Assembly (NCBI RefSeq): GCF_000344785.1
Contig: NC_020506.1
Span: 2,170,001 to 2,234,000, forward strand
DNA length: 64,000 nt
Reading direction: 5' to 3'
Source: Corynebacterium callunae DSM 20147
GTDB taxonomy: Bacteria; Actinomycetota; Actinomycetes; Mycobacteriales; Mycobacteriaceae
Shown here piece after piece: positions 35,849 through 45,217 of this stretch. Numbering within the stretch: the stretch's first letter is position 1; each line of letters begins with the position of its first letter. Both the position numbers and the translations under genes were made by a program. Under the pieces are notes generated by a model. That model was not told the origin of the DNA and ran no database searches. It saw only the letters and a program-made list of their open reading frames with translations.

Positions 35849-37084
35849 TTATAAAAAGCGCTTAGGCACTTCTGGCTCGCCAAGGGACAGCATCAAGCGG
35901 TTAGCCCAGTTGAAAAAGGCCACAGAGTTGATGAGATCTACAATTTGCAGATCGCTAAAGCCCACGCCGCGCAGCTTCTTAATGCAGCCCTGGTTAAAGG
36001 CAGCTGGGGTGGAAGTCAGTGCGCGCGCTGCATCACGGATGACATTCCATTGTGCAGAACCCAAATCAGAGTCAATGCTTTTCAACAGCGCATTTACATC
36101 CGCGCCACGTCCTGATTCTTGCTCCGCACGGCCAGCGTGTACGGATGCGCAGTACACACAACCGTTAAAACGAGAAGTAACGGTTGCACCAAGTTCGCGC
36201 TCTGCCCGACCCAGGCCTTCCCCATCGGTATTAAAGAAGATATCCAGATCGGTCAAAGTGCGCGCTTTTAATGCCGCAGGATCACGTGCAAGCAATCGGA
36301 AATACGGCATATCAGCACGCTCAGGTTGAATGAGAGAATCCAGTTGAACCTCGGTGAGATCTGCTTTTGCTACCGGTGGTACCCAAGGCTTCCATCCAAG
36401 GGAATGGTTCACAAATTTTTCTGGTCGGTTGAGGTCTTCATAAGTGGAGATCTCAAAGCCCTCATTAGACAATTCCCAGGGGGTTTCAGGGATATTCAAA
36501 CGTGCGCCAGCAGCCTGAATATCCTCACCATTGAGAGTGCGCAAGCCATAGGCCACCCGAAGTTGGAAAGCTAGGAAGGAAATCAATTGGGCCAAAGATA
36601 CTGTGTCATCGGCAGACCACCCCGCTCCGGAAAGTCGGCCTAAGACCTCAGGACGTGAATCTCGTGGATGGAAGACTAACAGATGCGCATAATCAAAGGC
36701 AGCGGCAAGACGCTTTCCCAAAACCGTGGCATCATTGCGAACTGATCCGCCCGGCTCAGATTCCGCACTAAGTTCTGGTTCACGGTAGGTGCCATAAGGA
36801 CCAGAGGAAATACCCTGTTCAATGGCATCTGAAACAGCAGTAACAACGGTGGTGGGGGCTTCGTCAAGAAGCAAATCTTGATAAAGATCCACTGCCGGGG
36901 AAAATTGATGCAGGCCAGCGACATAGGTGGCCACGGCATAACGCTCAGCAAAACTAAAAGTGCCAGGCTCACTGGGTTCTAGCAATGCTTCAAAACTCTT
37001 ATGGGCATTGTCCCGCGCTTGGGGGCGGTTATCACGTAGCTCTGGAAGATCTGTTCCCACGAGCATATCGATAAGATCTGACAT
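35849..37084 (-). CDS. Fused CMD-domain and AhpD-like peroxidase-related protein
   Basis: A 411-residue protein with two tandem AhpD/CMD-type halves. The N-terminal half (about 1-185) has the SFAERYAVATYVAGLHQ and DDTVSLAQLISFLAFQLRVAYGL blocks but no CxxC. The C-terminal half (about 215-411) has FNGCVYCASVHAGR with Cys309, Cys312 and His316, the AhpD thiol site. I recognise these as the two families that elsewhere are separate genes (Avi_7170-type CMD and Avi_7169-type peroxidase) next to peptide ABC transporters. It is the last gene of the ABC operon, 13 bases after the ATPase gene. ATG 37084 has AGGAG ten bases upstream. Substrate unknown; the operon's McbR-type box hints at sulfur compounds. 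Confidence 0.82.
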   Translation of the reverse strand: MSDLIDMLVGTDLPELRDNRPQARDNAHKSFEALLEPSEPGTFSFAERYAVATYVAGLHQFSPAVDLYQDLLLDEAPTTVVTAVSDAIEQGISSGPYGTYREPELSAESEPGGSVRNDATVLGKRLAAAFDYAHLLVFHPRDSRPEVLGRLSGAGWSADDTVSLAQLISFLAFQLRVAYGLRTLNGEDIQAAGARLNIPETPWELSNEGFEISTYEDLNRPEKFVNHSLGWKPWVPPVAKADLTEVQLDSLIQPERADMPYFRLLARDPAALKARTLTDLDIFFNTDGEGLGRAERELGATVTSRFNGCVYCASVHAGRAEQESGRGADVNALLKSIDSDLGSAQWNVIRDAARALTSTPAAFNQGCIKKLRGVGFSDLQIVDLINSVAFFNWANRLMLSLGEPEVPKRFL

Positions 37085-37097
37085 AGTAGAGGCTCTC

Positions 37098-38726
37098 CTA
37101 AAGTCCAAGATTGAGTTCGCCACCACGATAACGCGATCCCGGGATTGCGTCGATGAGGCGGGAAGTAAATTCGCTTTGTGGGTTCTTAAACACTTCGGCA
37201 GTCTTACCCACTTCCCCTTGGCTGCCGCGACTCATCACAGAGACGGTGTCTGAGATTTCACGAACCACAGCCAAATCATGGGAAATGAAAACATAGGTTA
37301 ATCCTAGCTCTCGTTGTAGATCATCGAGCAGGCGCAGAATTTGGGCCTGCACAGTGACATCAAGAGCAGAAACAGCCTCATCAAAAACAACCAATTCAGG
37401 TTCCAAGATCATTGCTCGCGCAATTGCTACACGCTGGCGCTGACCACCAGAAAGCTCACGTGGACGGCGGCTACCCAACTGTGGATCCAGGGCCACCAAG
37501 TCCAGGTGATGATCTACTTTTTCTGAAACCTCTGCCTTGCTCAATTTGGTGAAATTGCGCAGGGGCTCGGCAATGATGCCCGCAATTGTTTGACGTGGAT
37601 CCAAAGAAGAAAATGGGTTTTGGTATACCAACTGAATCTGCTGGCGCAATTGACGCTGAGCCGTGGCAGATAATCCAGTTATCTCCGTACCGTCAAACTT
37701 AATAGACCCCGAGGTGGGGGTATTAAACATAGAAATGGCTCGGCCTAATGTCGTTTTTCCGGAGCCTGATTCACCAACAATGGCATGGGTGCTACCACGC
37801 AGCACCTCAAATGAAATATCATTGGCAGCCACAAAAACGTCGTCTTTGCCTCGGGAATATTCTTTGCGGAACTTATCAACTACCAAAAGTGGCTCGGAAG
37901 TGGCACCTGCCGCTACTCGCGTGGGGATCTCGCCGATGCTCAGCGAGGGCGCGTCGGCAAGCAACTTTTTAGAGTATTCATGCTGGGGTTCGGTCAAGAC
38001 CGAAGCCGCGTAACCACTTTCCCGGACCTCACCATTTTGCATGACGACGATTTGATCCGCCCGATCACCGGCAACAGCGAGATCATGGGTAATAAATAAA
38101 ATTCCCATGCCTAGTTCCCGCTGCATATCTTCTAGCAAATCCAGAATGATTTTCTGCACGGTCACATCCAGCGCGGATGTAGGCTCATCGGCGATGATCA
38201 GCTCTGGCTCAAGTGCAATGGCAGCTGCGATCAACGCGCGCTGCTTCATGCCACCAGACAGCTCATGCGGGTACTGGTCATAGCGGACCTCTGGGTTATC
38301 AATACCCACGCGTTCTAGAAGCTCAATGACCTTCTTCTTGCGCTCCGCGGCAGTTCCACGCTTGTGGATAGCCAAGCCCTCCCCCACTGACGCACCAATG
38401 GTTTTCACTGGGTTCAGGGAGTTGTTGGGGTCCTGCGGAATCAAACCAATCTTGGTGCCGCGAACGTTTTTCCACTCGCGTGCGTTCAAGCCAACCAGCG
38501 AACGGCCGTTGAAGGAAATCCGACCAGAATCTACCTCAGCGTTATCAGCCAGCAAACCAATCACGGCCTGCGCAGTGGTGGATTTACCAGATCCGGACTC
38601 ACCAACAATCGCGGTGATCTGGCCAGGATGCACCTCCAGGCTGACATTGTTGACAGCATGCACCAAACCTTTAGCAGTTTGATAAGAGACAACCAGATCG
38701 TTGATCTCTAACAAGGGGGTAGTCAT
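37098..38726 (-). CDS. Dipeptide/oligopeptide-type ABC transporter, fused double ATPase
   Basis: 542 residues with two complete ABC domains. Each has a Walker A GESGSGKST/T, a signature (LSGGMKQRALIA and LSGGQRQRVAIA) and a Walker B (LIIADEPTSALD and LVVFDEAVSALD). Fusion of DppD- and DppF-like halves is common in actinobacteria. It energises the two permeases encoded just upstream. It starts three bases after the stop of the second permease gene. Confidence 0.92.
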   Translation of the reverse strand: MTTPLLEINDLVVSYQTAKGLVHAVNNVSLEVHPGQITAIVGESGSGKSTTAQAVIGLLADNAEVDSGRISFNGRSLVGLNAREWKNVRGTKIGLIPQDPNNSLNPVKTIGASVGEGLAIHKRGTAAERKKKVIELLERVGIDNPEVRYDQYPHELSGGMKQRALIAAAIALEPELIIADEPTSALDVTVQKIILDLLEDMQRELGMGILFITHDLAVAGDRADQIVVMQNGEVRESGYAASVLTEPQHEYSKKLLADAPSLSIGEIPTRVAAGATSEPLLVVDKFRKEYSRGKDDVFVAANDISFEVLRGSTHAIVGESGSGKTTLGRAISMFNTPTSGSIKFDGTEITGLSATAQRQLRQQIQLVYQNPFSSLDPRQTIAGIIAEPLRNFTKLSKAEVSEKVDHHLDLVALDPQLGSRRPRELSGGQRQRVAIARAMILEPELVVFDEAVSALDVTVQAQILRLLDDLQRELGLTYVFISHDLAVVREISDTVSVMSRGSQGEVGKTAEVFKNPQSEFTSRLIDAIPGSRYRGGELNLGL

Positions 38727-38729
38727 TTT

Positions 38730-39614
38730 CTATGCCTCCTTCTGGATGATGCGGCTTAGATAGTTGGCAGACATAACCACGGCGATGATGACAAAACCAG
38801 GCAGCACAGTCAGCCACCATGAGGTTGCCATGTAGTCACGGGCATCAGAGATGAGCAGCCCCCACTCTGGAGTTGGCGGCGGAGCACCGTAGCCCAAGAA
38901 TCCCAGCACGGACAGCTGCAAAATAGAGGAGCCGAACTGTAGGGCAGCAAGAGCGAACACTGGGGTCAGGGAGTTAGGCAGAATGTGGCGGAACAACACC
39001 TGTGCCTGGGTACCACCAGAACCATAGGCTGCCTCCACAAAATCAGAACCTGCAACCGTCATCACTTGGGAACGAGCTAAACGGGCAAAAGTAGCAACTG
39101 AAGTAATACCAACGGCGATCGCAGCATTCATCGTGCCGAATCCCAAAAGAATAACGACAGTCAAGCTGAGCAGCAGCGCCGGAATAGACAACAGTACGTC
39201 CACAAAACGCATTAGTACTGTGTCCAACCATCCACGTTGTGCGCCTGCGAGCAAACCAATCAAGGTGCCCACAATCAGTCCAACTAACACCGCAATTAAT
39301 GCGCCCAGCAGGGTTTCCCTGGCGCCGTAGACAACACGGCTATACAGGTCACGTCCCACAGAATCCGTGCCAAACCAGTGAGTTCCGCTTGGGCTCAGCA
39401 GGGCCACATCATCGCCGGTAAACGGATCCTGGGAGGTAAATAGGCTTGGGATCAGTGCCATCAGCACAGCGACGACCAAAACCACAATAGAAAGCACAGC
39501 GGCAGGCCTTGTCCAAGGATTGCCCAACGCTTTACGCTTGCGCGACGGATCAGCTGATCCAGTTCGAGGATTTGCAGACACCGGTTTCTTAGATGAAATA
39601 GGAGGGTTACTCAT
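38730..39614 (-). CDS. ABC transporter permease, DppC type
   Basis: 294 residues, six predicted membrane helices after a polar N-terminus with arginines. The HWFGTDSVGRDLYSRVVYGARETL motif and the EAA loop (VEAAYGSGGTQAQVLFRHILPN) are characteristic of OppC/DppC. Third gene of the operon, five bases after the DppB gene. Confidence 0.92.
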   Translation of the reverse strand: MSNPPISSKKPVSANPRTGSADPSRKRKALGNPWTRPAAVLSIVVLVVAVLMALIPSLFTSQDPFTGDDVALLSPSGTHWFGTDSVGRDLYSRVVYGARETLLGALIAVLVGLIVGTLIGLLAGAQRGWLDTVLMRFVDVLLSIPALLLSLTVVILLGFGTMNAAIAVGITSVATFARLARSQVMTVAGSDFVEAAYGSGGTQAQVLFRHILPNSLTPVFALAALQFGSSILQLSVLGFLGYGAPPPTPEWGLLISDARDYMATSWWLTVLPGFVIIAVVMSANYLSRIIQKEA

Positions 39615-39619
39615 GGTAT

Positions 39620-40561
39620 TTATGCCCTTTCCCTGCGGCGCAGACGGGCATCGAGGACTGGGTACAACAAATCCACGATGAGGTTGATCAAAACATAAAC
39701 AGCAGCTGCAATTACCACGATGGCAAGCATCACTGGCATATCGCGGTTGGCCACGGCGTTGACTGTCAACTGGCCAAGACCAGCACGGCCGAACACAGCC
39801 TCGGTAACCACGGCACCGCCAACAAGTTCACCAAATAAAATGCCTGCGATAGTCATGGTGGGCAATAAAGCATTGCGCAAAATATTGCGGAAGAAGATCC
39901 ACATTTCACCTGCACCGCGTGCTCGAACAGCTGCGATAAAAGGTTGGTTTTTTACTTCTTCAATGGAGCGAATCAGCACCTGTGCAAGTGGTGCGGTAAT
40001 CGGAATAGACAACGTGATTGTGGGCAAGATCAATCCCTGTGCCGGGGTGGAGCCAATGACTGGAACCCAACCCAAGCGGAAAGAAACCACCTGAATCAGC
40101 ATGATGCCCAACCAGAAGCTTGGAAGAGAGACGAAAAATGGGGGCAGTGCTTGGAAGAATCCCTTGATCCAGGCAAAGCGGTCCATGGTGGCAAGAATGG
40201 AAATGACCAGCGCCAGGATGGCTGCAAGCAAGAACGCCAAGATGGCCAAGGTGAGGGTGCCAGGCATTGCTTCTGCCAATTGGGTAGCCACAGCTGTACC
40301 AGTTTGTACCGAGTAGCCGAAATCGCCCACTAGGAAACCAGTCAGTGTTGTGAAGTACTGAGCAATTAGGGATTCATCGGCACCGTAGGATTCCCGGATT
40401 TGTGCGATTTGTTCTGGTGAAAGACCCAGGTCTGGGCTGGAATAACGTGCAGTCACAGCATCGCCAGGAAGGGCAGAAAGCATGATGAATGCGAGAGTAA
40501 AAGTGACCAACAAAACCAAAAGGGCTTGCCCGATTCGGCGCAGGATCTGCGAGGTAGTCAT
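39620..40561 (-). CDS. ABC transporter permease, DppB type
   Basis: 313 residues, six helices. The LRRIGQALLVLLVTFTLAFIML start and the loop IAAVRARGAGEMWIFFRNILRNALLP (EAA-like) identify OppB/DppB. Its ATG directly abuts the stop of the binding-protein gene, so translation is likely coupled. Confidence 0.92.
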   Translation of the reverse strand: MTTSQILRRIGQALLVLLVTFTLAFIMLSALPGDAVTARYSSPDLGLSPEQIAQIRESYGADESLIAQYFTTLTGFLVGDFGYSVQTGTAVATQLAEAMPGTLTLAILAFLLAAILALVISILATMDRFAWIKGFFQALPPFFVSLPSFWLGIMLIQVVSFRLGWVPVIGSTPAQGLILPTITLSIPITAPLAQVLIRSIEEVKNQPFIAAVRARGAGEMWIFFRNILRNALLPTMTIAGILFGELVGGAVVTEAVFGRAGLGQLTVNAVANRDMPVMLAIVVIAAAVYVLINLIVDLLYPVLDARLRRRERA

Positions 40562-42271
40562 TTACTCCTCCTCACTGGAATCGTTACTGGAATGGTCAAG
40601 GTATGTTTCATAAAAACTTGGGCGTCCGATAACTTCGGGGCTAAAGCCCTTCACATAGGGCTGCACGCCGTAGACAACTGGCTCTTCAAACAGTGGCAAA
40701 ACATAGGCTTGTTCGGTGATGTAGTCCTGTGCGGCGGCAGATGCTGCTGCGCGGTCGGCTTCATTTGGGCTGGATGCAATAGCCATGAGGAGTTCCTCCA
40801 AATGAGGATCGCCAATGTCAGCGGTCTCCCCTTCCATGGTCATGTTCAGCAGTTCATTGCGGTTGGTGGAGTACAGCTGAGATTTCAGTACGTCGTAGTC
40901 TGCGCGTCCAACCATGGTGTGGCGGACCTGAATTTTATCTAGGTCCTTCGAATCAGCGTCTTGTGCTGCTTGATCACCTGGGTTGAGGTTAACTTTGATG
41001 CCTATATCGCCTAGTTGTTCTTGAACCATTGTGACCACTTCGCGGGAGCGTGGCTGTGGGAGGGCTTCGTTGAAGGTGAGTTCTAAAAGCTCACCGTCTT
41101 TGCGTCTCATGCCGTCAGAGTCCACAGTCCAGCCGGCTTCATCTAAAAGTGCGGTGGCTTTATCTAGGTCATAGATATAGGCATCAACCTGTTCTTTGTA
41201 TCCAAGTGCGTTTTGCCCCAGCACTGAGGTAGCTAGTGGGTAAGACTCACTAAACAGCACGCGCATGATCTTTTCACGGTCGATGGCGTGGATGAGCGCT
41301 TGGCGGACTCGAATATCTGACAGCTTGTCGTTTTTAAAACGGAAGTTGAAGCTGTTGTTCACACCGTTGGTGGCGGCGGAAATGATGGAAATGCCTTCAT
41401 TTTTAAGGTGCGCTTCGACGGGCGCTTCGATTTGGCGGGCAATATCTGCCTGGCCCGCAACGATTGCGCCGATGCGAACTGACTCCTCGCCTGCTAGCAC
41501 GTAGTTAACGGCATCAAGTTTTGCGCGGCCTTGGTGTTCGCGGGCAGGTGGTGCCCAATCGTAATCTTCGCGGACGCTCAAAGTGAGGTTGGTGCCCAGA
41601 GTTTCATCAGTGATGAGAAAAGGACCGGAGCCGATGACGTTTTTGGCATTGCCAGGTGCAAATTCTTCATTAGCAAAATCCAAGGTGGAATCAGCATAAA
41701 GGCCAGCATTGAATGAGCTGGTAGCCTGTGCAAATCCTGGAGCGGGTTCAGAGAAGTGGAATCGGACGGTGTCCTCATCGATTACTTCGCCGTGGTCATA
41801 GTTGGTAATTTGCTCCGAGATGGTGAGGCGTCGATCTTTATCCCCAAGTCCATAAAGGTCAAAGTTCTTCACCACATTTTCAGCGGTCAGTGGGGTGCCG
41901 TCCGAGTACGTGACGTCGGTGCGGATGTTGAAGGTGAACTCTGTTGCATCTTCATTGACTTCCGGCAGATCGGTGGCGATCCATGGGCTAAGTTCCAGGG
42001 TTTCTGGATCCTGGTAGAGCAAGCGGTCTGCAATGTTGTTGACCACGCTGCCGTTGGGATAAAAACCTGCTGATGGTGGATAAAGGGTTCGGAAGAACTG
42101 TGGTTCCAGGTAAGTGAGGGTGTTGTCCTCGCCTTGTGCTGGTTGGACAGTGCATCCAGAAAGCATGGCTAAACCGGCCAGTGTGGCGGCTACTGCGGTG
42201 AGCAACCGGCGGGTTTTCAAGCGTGGTTTATTCTCGGGGGAGCCGAGACCGTGCCTGTGCTTTTTAAACAC
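40562..42271 (-). CDS. ABC transporter solute-binding lipoprotein, family 5
   Basis: 569 residues. A lipoprotein signal peptide ends in LSGC with Cys40. The rest is a family 5 (peptide/nickel) binding protein: DVTYSDGTPLTAENVV, SGPFLITDETLG, VRQALIHAIDREKI. The start is GTG 42271 with GGAGGT six bases before it. First gene of the operon, divergent from the FAD protein gene; a perfect McbR-type palindrome lies about 100 bases upstream. The ligand is unknown; regulation suggests a sulfur-containing compound. Confidence 0.9.
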   Translation of the reverse strand: MFKKHRHGLGSPENKPRLKTRRLLTAVAATLAGLAMLSGCTVQPAQGEDNTLTYLEPQFFRTLYPPSAGFYPNGSVVNNIADRLLYQDPETLELSPWIATDLPEVNEDATEFTFNIRTDVTYSDGTPLTAENVVKNFDLYGLGDKDRRLTISEQITNYDHGEVIDEDTVRFHFSEPAPGFAQATSSFNAGLYADSTLDFANEEFAPGNAKNVIGSGPFLITDETLGTNLTLSVREDYDWAPPAREHQGRAKLDAVNYVLAGEESVRIGAIVAGQADIARQIEAPVEAHLKNEGISIISAATNGVNNSFNFRFKNDKLSDIRVRQALIHAIDREKIMRVLFSESYPLATSVLGQNALGYKEQVDAYIYDLDKATALLDEAGWTVDSDGMRRKDGELLELTFNEALPQPRSREVVTMVQEQLGDIGIKVNLNPGDQAAQDADSKDLDKIQVRHTMVGRADYDVLKSQLYSTNRNELLNMTMEGETADIGDPHLEELLMAIASSPNEADRAAASAAAQDYITEQAYVLPLFEEPVVYGVQPYVKGFSPEVIGRPSFYETYLDHSSNDSSEEE

Positions 42272-42345
42272 TAGGCTTACCTCCAGTGAATATTTAAGTT
42301 ACTTTACGTGTCAGCTAATTAATGTCCCAGAACTTAACACACTTT

Positions 42346-42361
42346 TAGACTAAGCGGTACA
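42346..42361. promoter_or_regulatory. Second, imperfect McbR-like half-palindrome
   Basis: TAGACTAAGCGGTACA keeps the left arm TAGAC and part of the right arm. It repeats TTAGACTAA exactly 22 bases from the same sequence in the perfect box at 42368-42383, two helical turns apart. Confidence 0.4.
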
Positions 42362-42367
42362 TTGGTT

Positions 42368-42383
42368 TAGACTAATCTGTCTA
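42368..42383. promoter_or_regulatory. Perfect McbR-type operator
   Basis: TAGACTAATCTGTCTA is TAGAC-N6-GTCTA, the binding consensus of McbR, the TetR-type repressor of methionine and cysteine genes in C. glutamicum. The perfect match extends one T/A pair on each side. It lies between the ABC operon and the FAD protein gene and can control both. Confidence 0.8.
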
Positions 42384-42417
42384 AATCGCACCAATAATCC
42401 ACTACGCAGGAGTTTTT

Positions 42418-44367
42418 GTGAGCACGAACGATAAGCAGGTGGCCATCATCGGCGTAGGCCCCAGGGGCATTTCAGTATTAGAAAGGATTGCAGCAGCTCT
42501 CAATACTGTTTCTAGGCCACAACAGGGTCTTACCATTCACCTTGTCGAAGATTCTCAAATGGGCGCAGGCAACGTGTGGCGCACCGATCAAACCAGGACA
42601 CTGTGCATGAATACGCTCGCTGGTGCGGTGACAATATTCACAGAGCCAGGTTCCACTGTGACCGCTCCAGTGGTGGAAGGACCACTGCAATTTGATTGGA
42701 TCCGCCTGCTGCGCGGCGATGAAGATTTGAGTGGAATTCCAGAAAAAGCCATCGAGCTGTTCCGCACCTATCCCCCGACTGCATCCGTGGCGGAGGATTT
42801 CAAGCAAGAATTAGCAGACACTGTTATCCAGTCTAATCCTTCCCGCGCGCTGTACGGCGCTTATTTGCGGTGGGCTTTCGATGTTGCCCTGCAGCTACTG
42901 CCGCAGTGGGTAACGGTGGAGCAGCACAACACACGCGCGATCGGCATCCGCGAAGATGGCGACCGCGATGTTATTACCTTAGATAATTCAGAAATGATTT
43001 CTGCCGATTCCACGGTGTTGGCGGTCGGTTGGCAAACTCCTGCTTTTAACGCTGAAGAACAATCCATCCTCGCAGCTTTAGAAGAGTACCCTGATCTGGT
43101 GTGGGTAAAGCCTGGCAATCCGGTGGAACAAGATGCCAGCCTTATTCCTGCTGGTGAGCAAGTACTTGTGCGTGGTTTAGGCATGGGCTTTTTCGACATC
43201 ATGGCACTGACTACCATCGATCGAGGTGGCATTTTCCACGAGGACCAAAGCACCCGCTCTGGACTTCGATATGAGGCCTCAGGAGAGGAACCACTCTTTA
43301 TAATTTCCTCCGGCCGCGGCTACCCTTATCTTCCAAAATCCGACTATAAGTCTCTTCCACCTGGCGCAAAATTAGCGCGCCTGAAGGCAGTAATTTCCAC
43401 AATAAACTCTCAAAAACGCGGGATTGCCTCAATTAACTATGACACCGAGGTATGGCCAGCTGTCGTTCGTGATGCTTATGAGGCTTATTATGACAACCTC
43501 AATCGGGTTAACCCTGAGGCAATCTATACGAGTCTGGAAAAAATTATCGAGGTTATCGATGAGGTAGACGTCGACAAGCTCCCCAAAGCACTGGCCGCGC
43601 ACACCGCGGACATCTTTGACCTGCAGGCCTGGGAATTCCCGCTGGCGGGAATTAATGAAAGCGTTGAGGAATTAACCGCGCGCATCGCAGCTGGCTTAAG
43701 CCACGATATTCACCATGCTGAACTTGCGTGGGATAGCCCACTAAAGTCAGCTCTGTGGTCAATATCTGCCGCCCGCAAACCCAGCTCCATTCTCGGCGCG
43801 GAAGGCCGCTTCACTTTTGAATCGCGGCGCAATCGCTTCGCCGCAGTAATGGCCATTGGCCAGATGGTCGGCTCCGGCCCACCCCTTTTCCGAACTCGGG
43901 AATTGTTGGCGCTTGTCGACGCGGGCCTGGTGCACTTCATCGGCGCCCGCCCCCGCCTCAGCGTCCACGATGGGCTGTGGCAGCTCACCTCCCCCACCAC
44001 TGGGGAGACACCGCAGCGTTCGCGGGTGCTCATTGACGCCTGGATGCATAATCCCGATGTGCGTCGCAACGCCGACCCTTTGGCGCTCACGCTAGAAGAA
44101 GCCAACCGAGTTCGTCCCTTTAATGTCTATTCCAGTGACGGCACTGCAGCCCCCACAGGTTCCCCGGAAGTTGATCCCGCTACGCACCTATTGGTGCACC
44201 CCAATGGCAAGCTTGATCCGCGGGTACGCCTAATTGGTATTCCCACTTATGCGCAATTGCCCGACACCACCATTTCACCGATGCCGGGAACGAACCCTCT
44301 TATGCTGCAAGAAACGGATAAAGCTGCAGTGCAGGTGCTCCGCCAATTGGGATTCATAGATGCTTAA
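42418..44367 (+). CDS. FAD/NAD(P)-binding oxidoreductase-like protein
   Basis: 649 residues. The N-terminus holds a Rossmann motif VAIIGVGPRGISVLERI and the segment NVWRTDQTRTLCMNTLAG, matching the FAD-NAD(P)-binding family (NAD_binding_9, related to HpnW/lysine-hydroxylase-like flavoproteins). A second nucleotide-binding block is likely at ADSTVLAVGWQTP. The start is GTG 42418 with CAGGAG six bases upstream. It shares the McbR-type box with the divergent ABC/CMD operon, so the products probably act together: import, then flavin- and thiol-dependent oxidation or reduction of the imported compound. Reaction not known. Confidence 0.82.
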   Translation: MSTNDKQVAIIGVGPRGISVLERIAAALNTVSRPQQGLTIHLVEDSQMGAGNVWRTDQTRTLCMNTLAGAVTIFTEPGSTVTAPVVEGPLQFDWIRLLRGDEDLSGIPEKAIELFRTYPPTASVAEDFKQELADTVIQSNPSRALYGAYLRWAFDVALQLLPQWVTVEQHNTRAIGIREDGDRDVITLDNSEMISADSTVLAVGWQTPAFNAEEQSILAALEEYPDLVWVKPGNPVEQDASLIPAGEQVLVRGLGMGFFDIMALTTIDRGGIFHEDQSTRSGLRYEASGEEPLFIISSGRGYPYLPKSDYKSLPPGAKLARLKAVISTINSQKRGIASINYDTEVWPAVVRDAYEAYYDNLNRVNPEAIYTSLEKIIEVIDEVDVDKLPKALAAHTADIFDLQAWEFPLAGINESVEELTARIAAGLSHDIHHAELAWDSPLKSALWSISAARKPSSILGAEGRFTFESRRNRFAAVMAIGQMVGSGPPLFRTRELLALVDAGLVHFIGARPRLSVHDGLWQLTSPTTGETPQRSRVLIDAWMHNPDVRRNADPLALTLEEANRVRPFNVYSSDGTAAPTGSPEVDPATHLLVHPNGKLDPRVRLIGIPTYAQLPDTTISPMPGTNPLMLQETDKAAVQVLRQLGFIDA

Positions 44368-44407
44368 TACTGAGAGACAATTACCTTTAAACCCCTAAAA
44401 AAACCCT

Positions 44408-44446
44408 GAACTTTCCCCAAACTACCTTTCCCCTTGGAGAAAGTTC
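44408..44446. terminator. Inverted repeat after the FAD protein gene
   Basis: GAACTTTC (44408-44415) and GAAAGTTC (44439-44446), eight-bp arms with a pyrimidine-rich loop, in the gap before the DedA gene. No T-run follows, so it is a weak terminator candidate. Confidence 0.35.
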
Positions 44447-44471
44447 CCCTAACCAGGGTAGTCTGTTCTGC

Positions 44472-45215
44472 ATGTATTTAACCCTTGCGGACTCCGTTTC
44501 CCAGGTAGCACTGGGTCCATCTTGGATGGACCCAATGTACCTCTTGTCAGGTTCAGGCCCTTTTGGCGATTTTGTCTTACCCGCGATGCTGGCGATTGTC
44601 TTTATTGAATCTGGCTTGCTCTTCCCACTATTGCCTGGTGATTCTTTGCTATTTACCGGTGGTTTGTTGGCAAACCAGCCGGATCCTTTTGCTCCACTAT
44701 GGTTGGTTCTTATCCTCTGCCCCATCGCCGCAATTTTGGGCGACCAGGTGGGCTACTGGCTGGGACACAAATTCCACCCCAAGCTGGTCAATCGCCCTGA
44801 TGGACGCATCTTCAAGCAGGAATACCTCAAGCAGACTGAGGACTTCTTTGAAAAGCACGGCCCCATCACCATCATTCTGTGCCGTTTTGTGCCCATCGTT
44901 CGCACCTATGCACCTTTGGTAGCTGGCATGGCCGGTATGCGCTACCGCACCTTCTTTATCTATAACGTCATCGGTGGCATTCTCTGGGGTGCCGGCGTAG
45001 TTGCTCTAGGCGCAGCTCTTGGTCAGTTCGACTTTGTCCGCAACAATATCGAAGCGATCTTCCTGGTCATCGTATTCATTTCCATCGTGCCTGGCCTGAT
45101 CGGTTTTGCTCGCAAACTTGCAAGCAAAACCCCAGCAGAACCAATTTCAGAGCCCGTTGCCGAAGCGTCCACTGAGTCTAAGATTGCCGAGCCGGTAGAG
45201 CGCCCAGCTCAATAA
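44472..45215 (+). CDS. DedA-family membrane protein
   Basis: 247 residues of the DedA/VTT family, thought to flip undecaprenyl phosphate or other lipids. Signature features: FIESGLLFPLLPGDSLLF, GDQVGYWLGHKFHP, and CRFVPIVRTYAPLVAGMAGM with its two arginines. Five to six helices; polar C-terminal tail rich in Glu and Pro. No Shine-Dalgarno precedes ATG 44472, and TAGTCT seven bases upstream suggests a leaderless mRNA. The stop is two bases from the convergent SDR gene. Confidence 0.9.
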   Translation: MYLTLADSVSQVALGPSWMDPMYLLSGSGPFGDFVLPAMLAIVFIESGLLFPLLPGDSLLFTGGLLANQPDPFAPLWLVLILCPIAAILGDQVGYWLGHKFHPKLVNRPDGRIFKQEYLKQTEDFFEKHGPITIILCRFVPIVRTYAPLVAGMAGMRYRTFFIYNVIGGILWGAGVVALGAALGQFDFVRNNIEAIFLVIVFISIVPGLIGFARKLASKTPAEPISEPVAEASTESKIAEPVERPAQ

Positions 45216-45217
45216 TT

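Noticed and set aside
42272..42290. DtxR iron box at the start of the ABC operon
   Set aside because: AGGTAAGCCTAG looks partly DtxR-like, but too many consensus positions fail and part of it is simply the Shine-Dalgarno and start codon of the lipoprotein gene.
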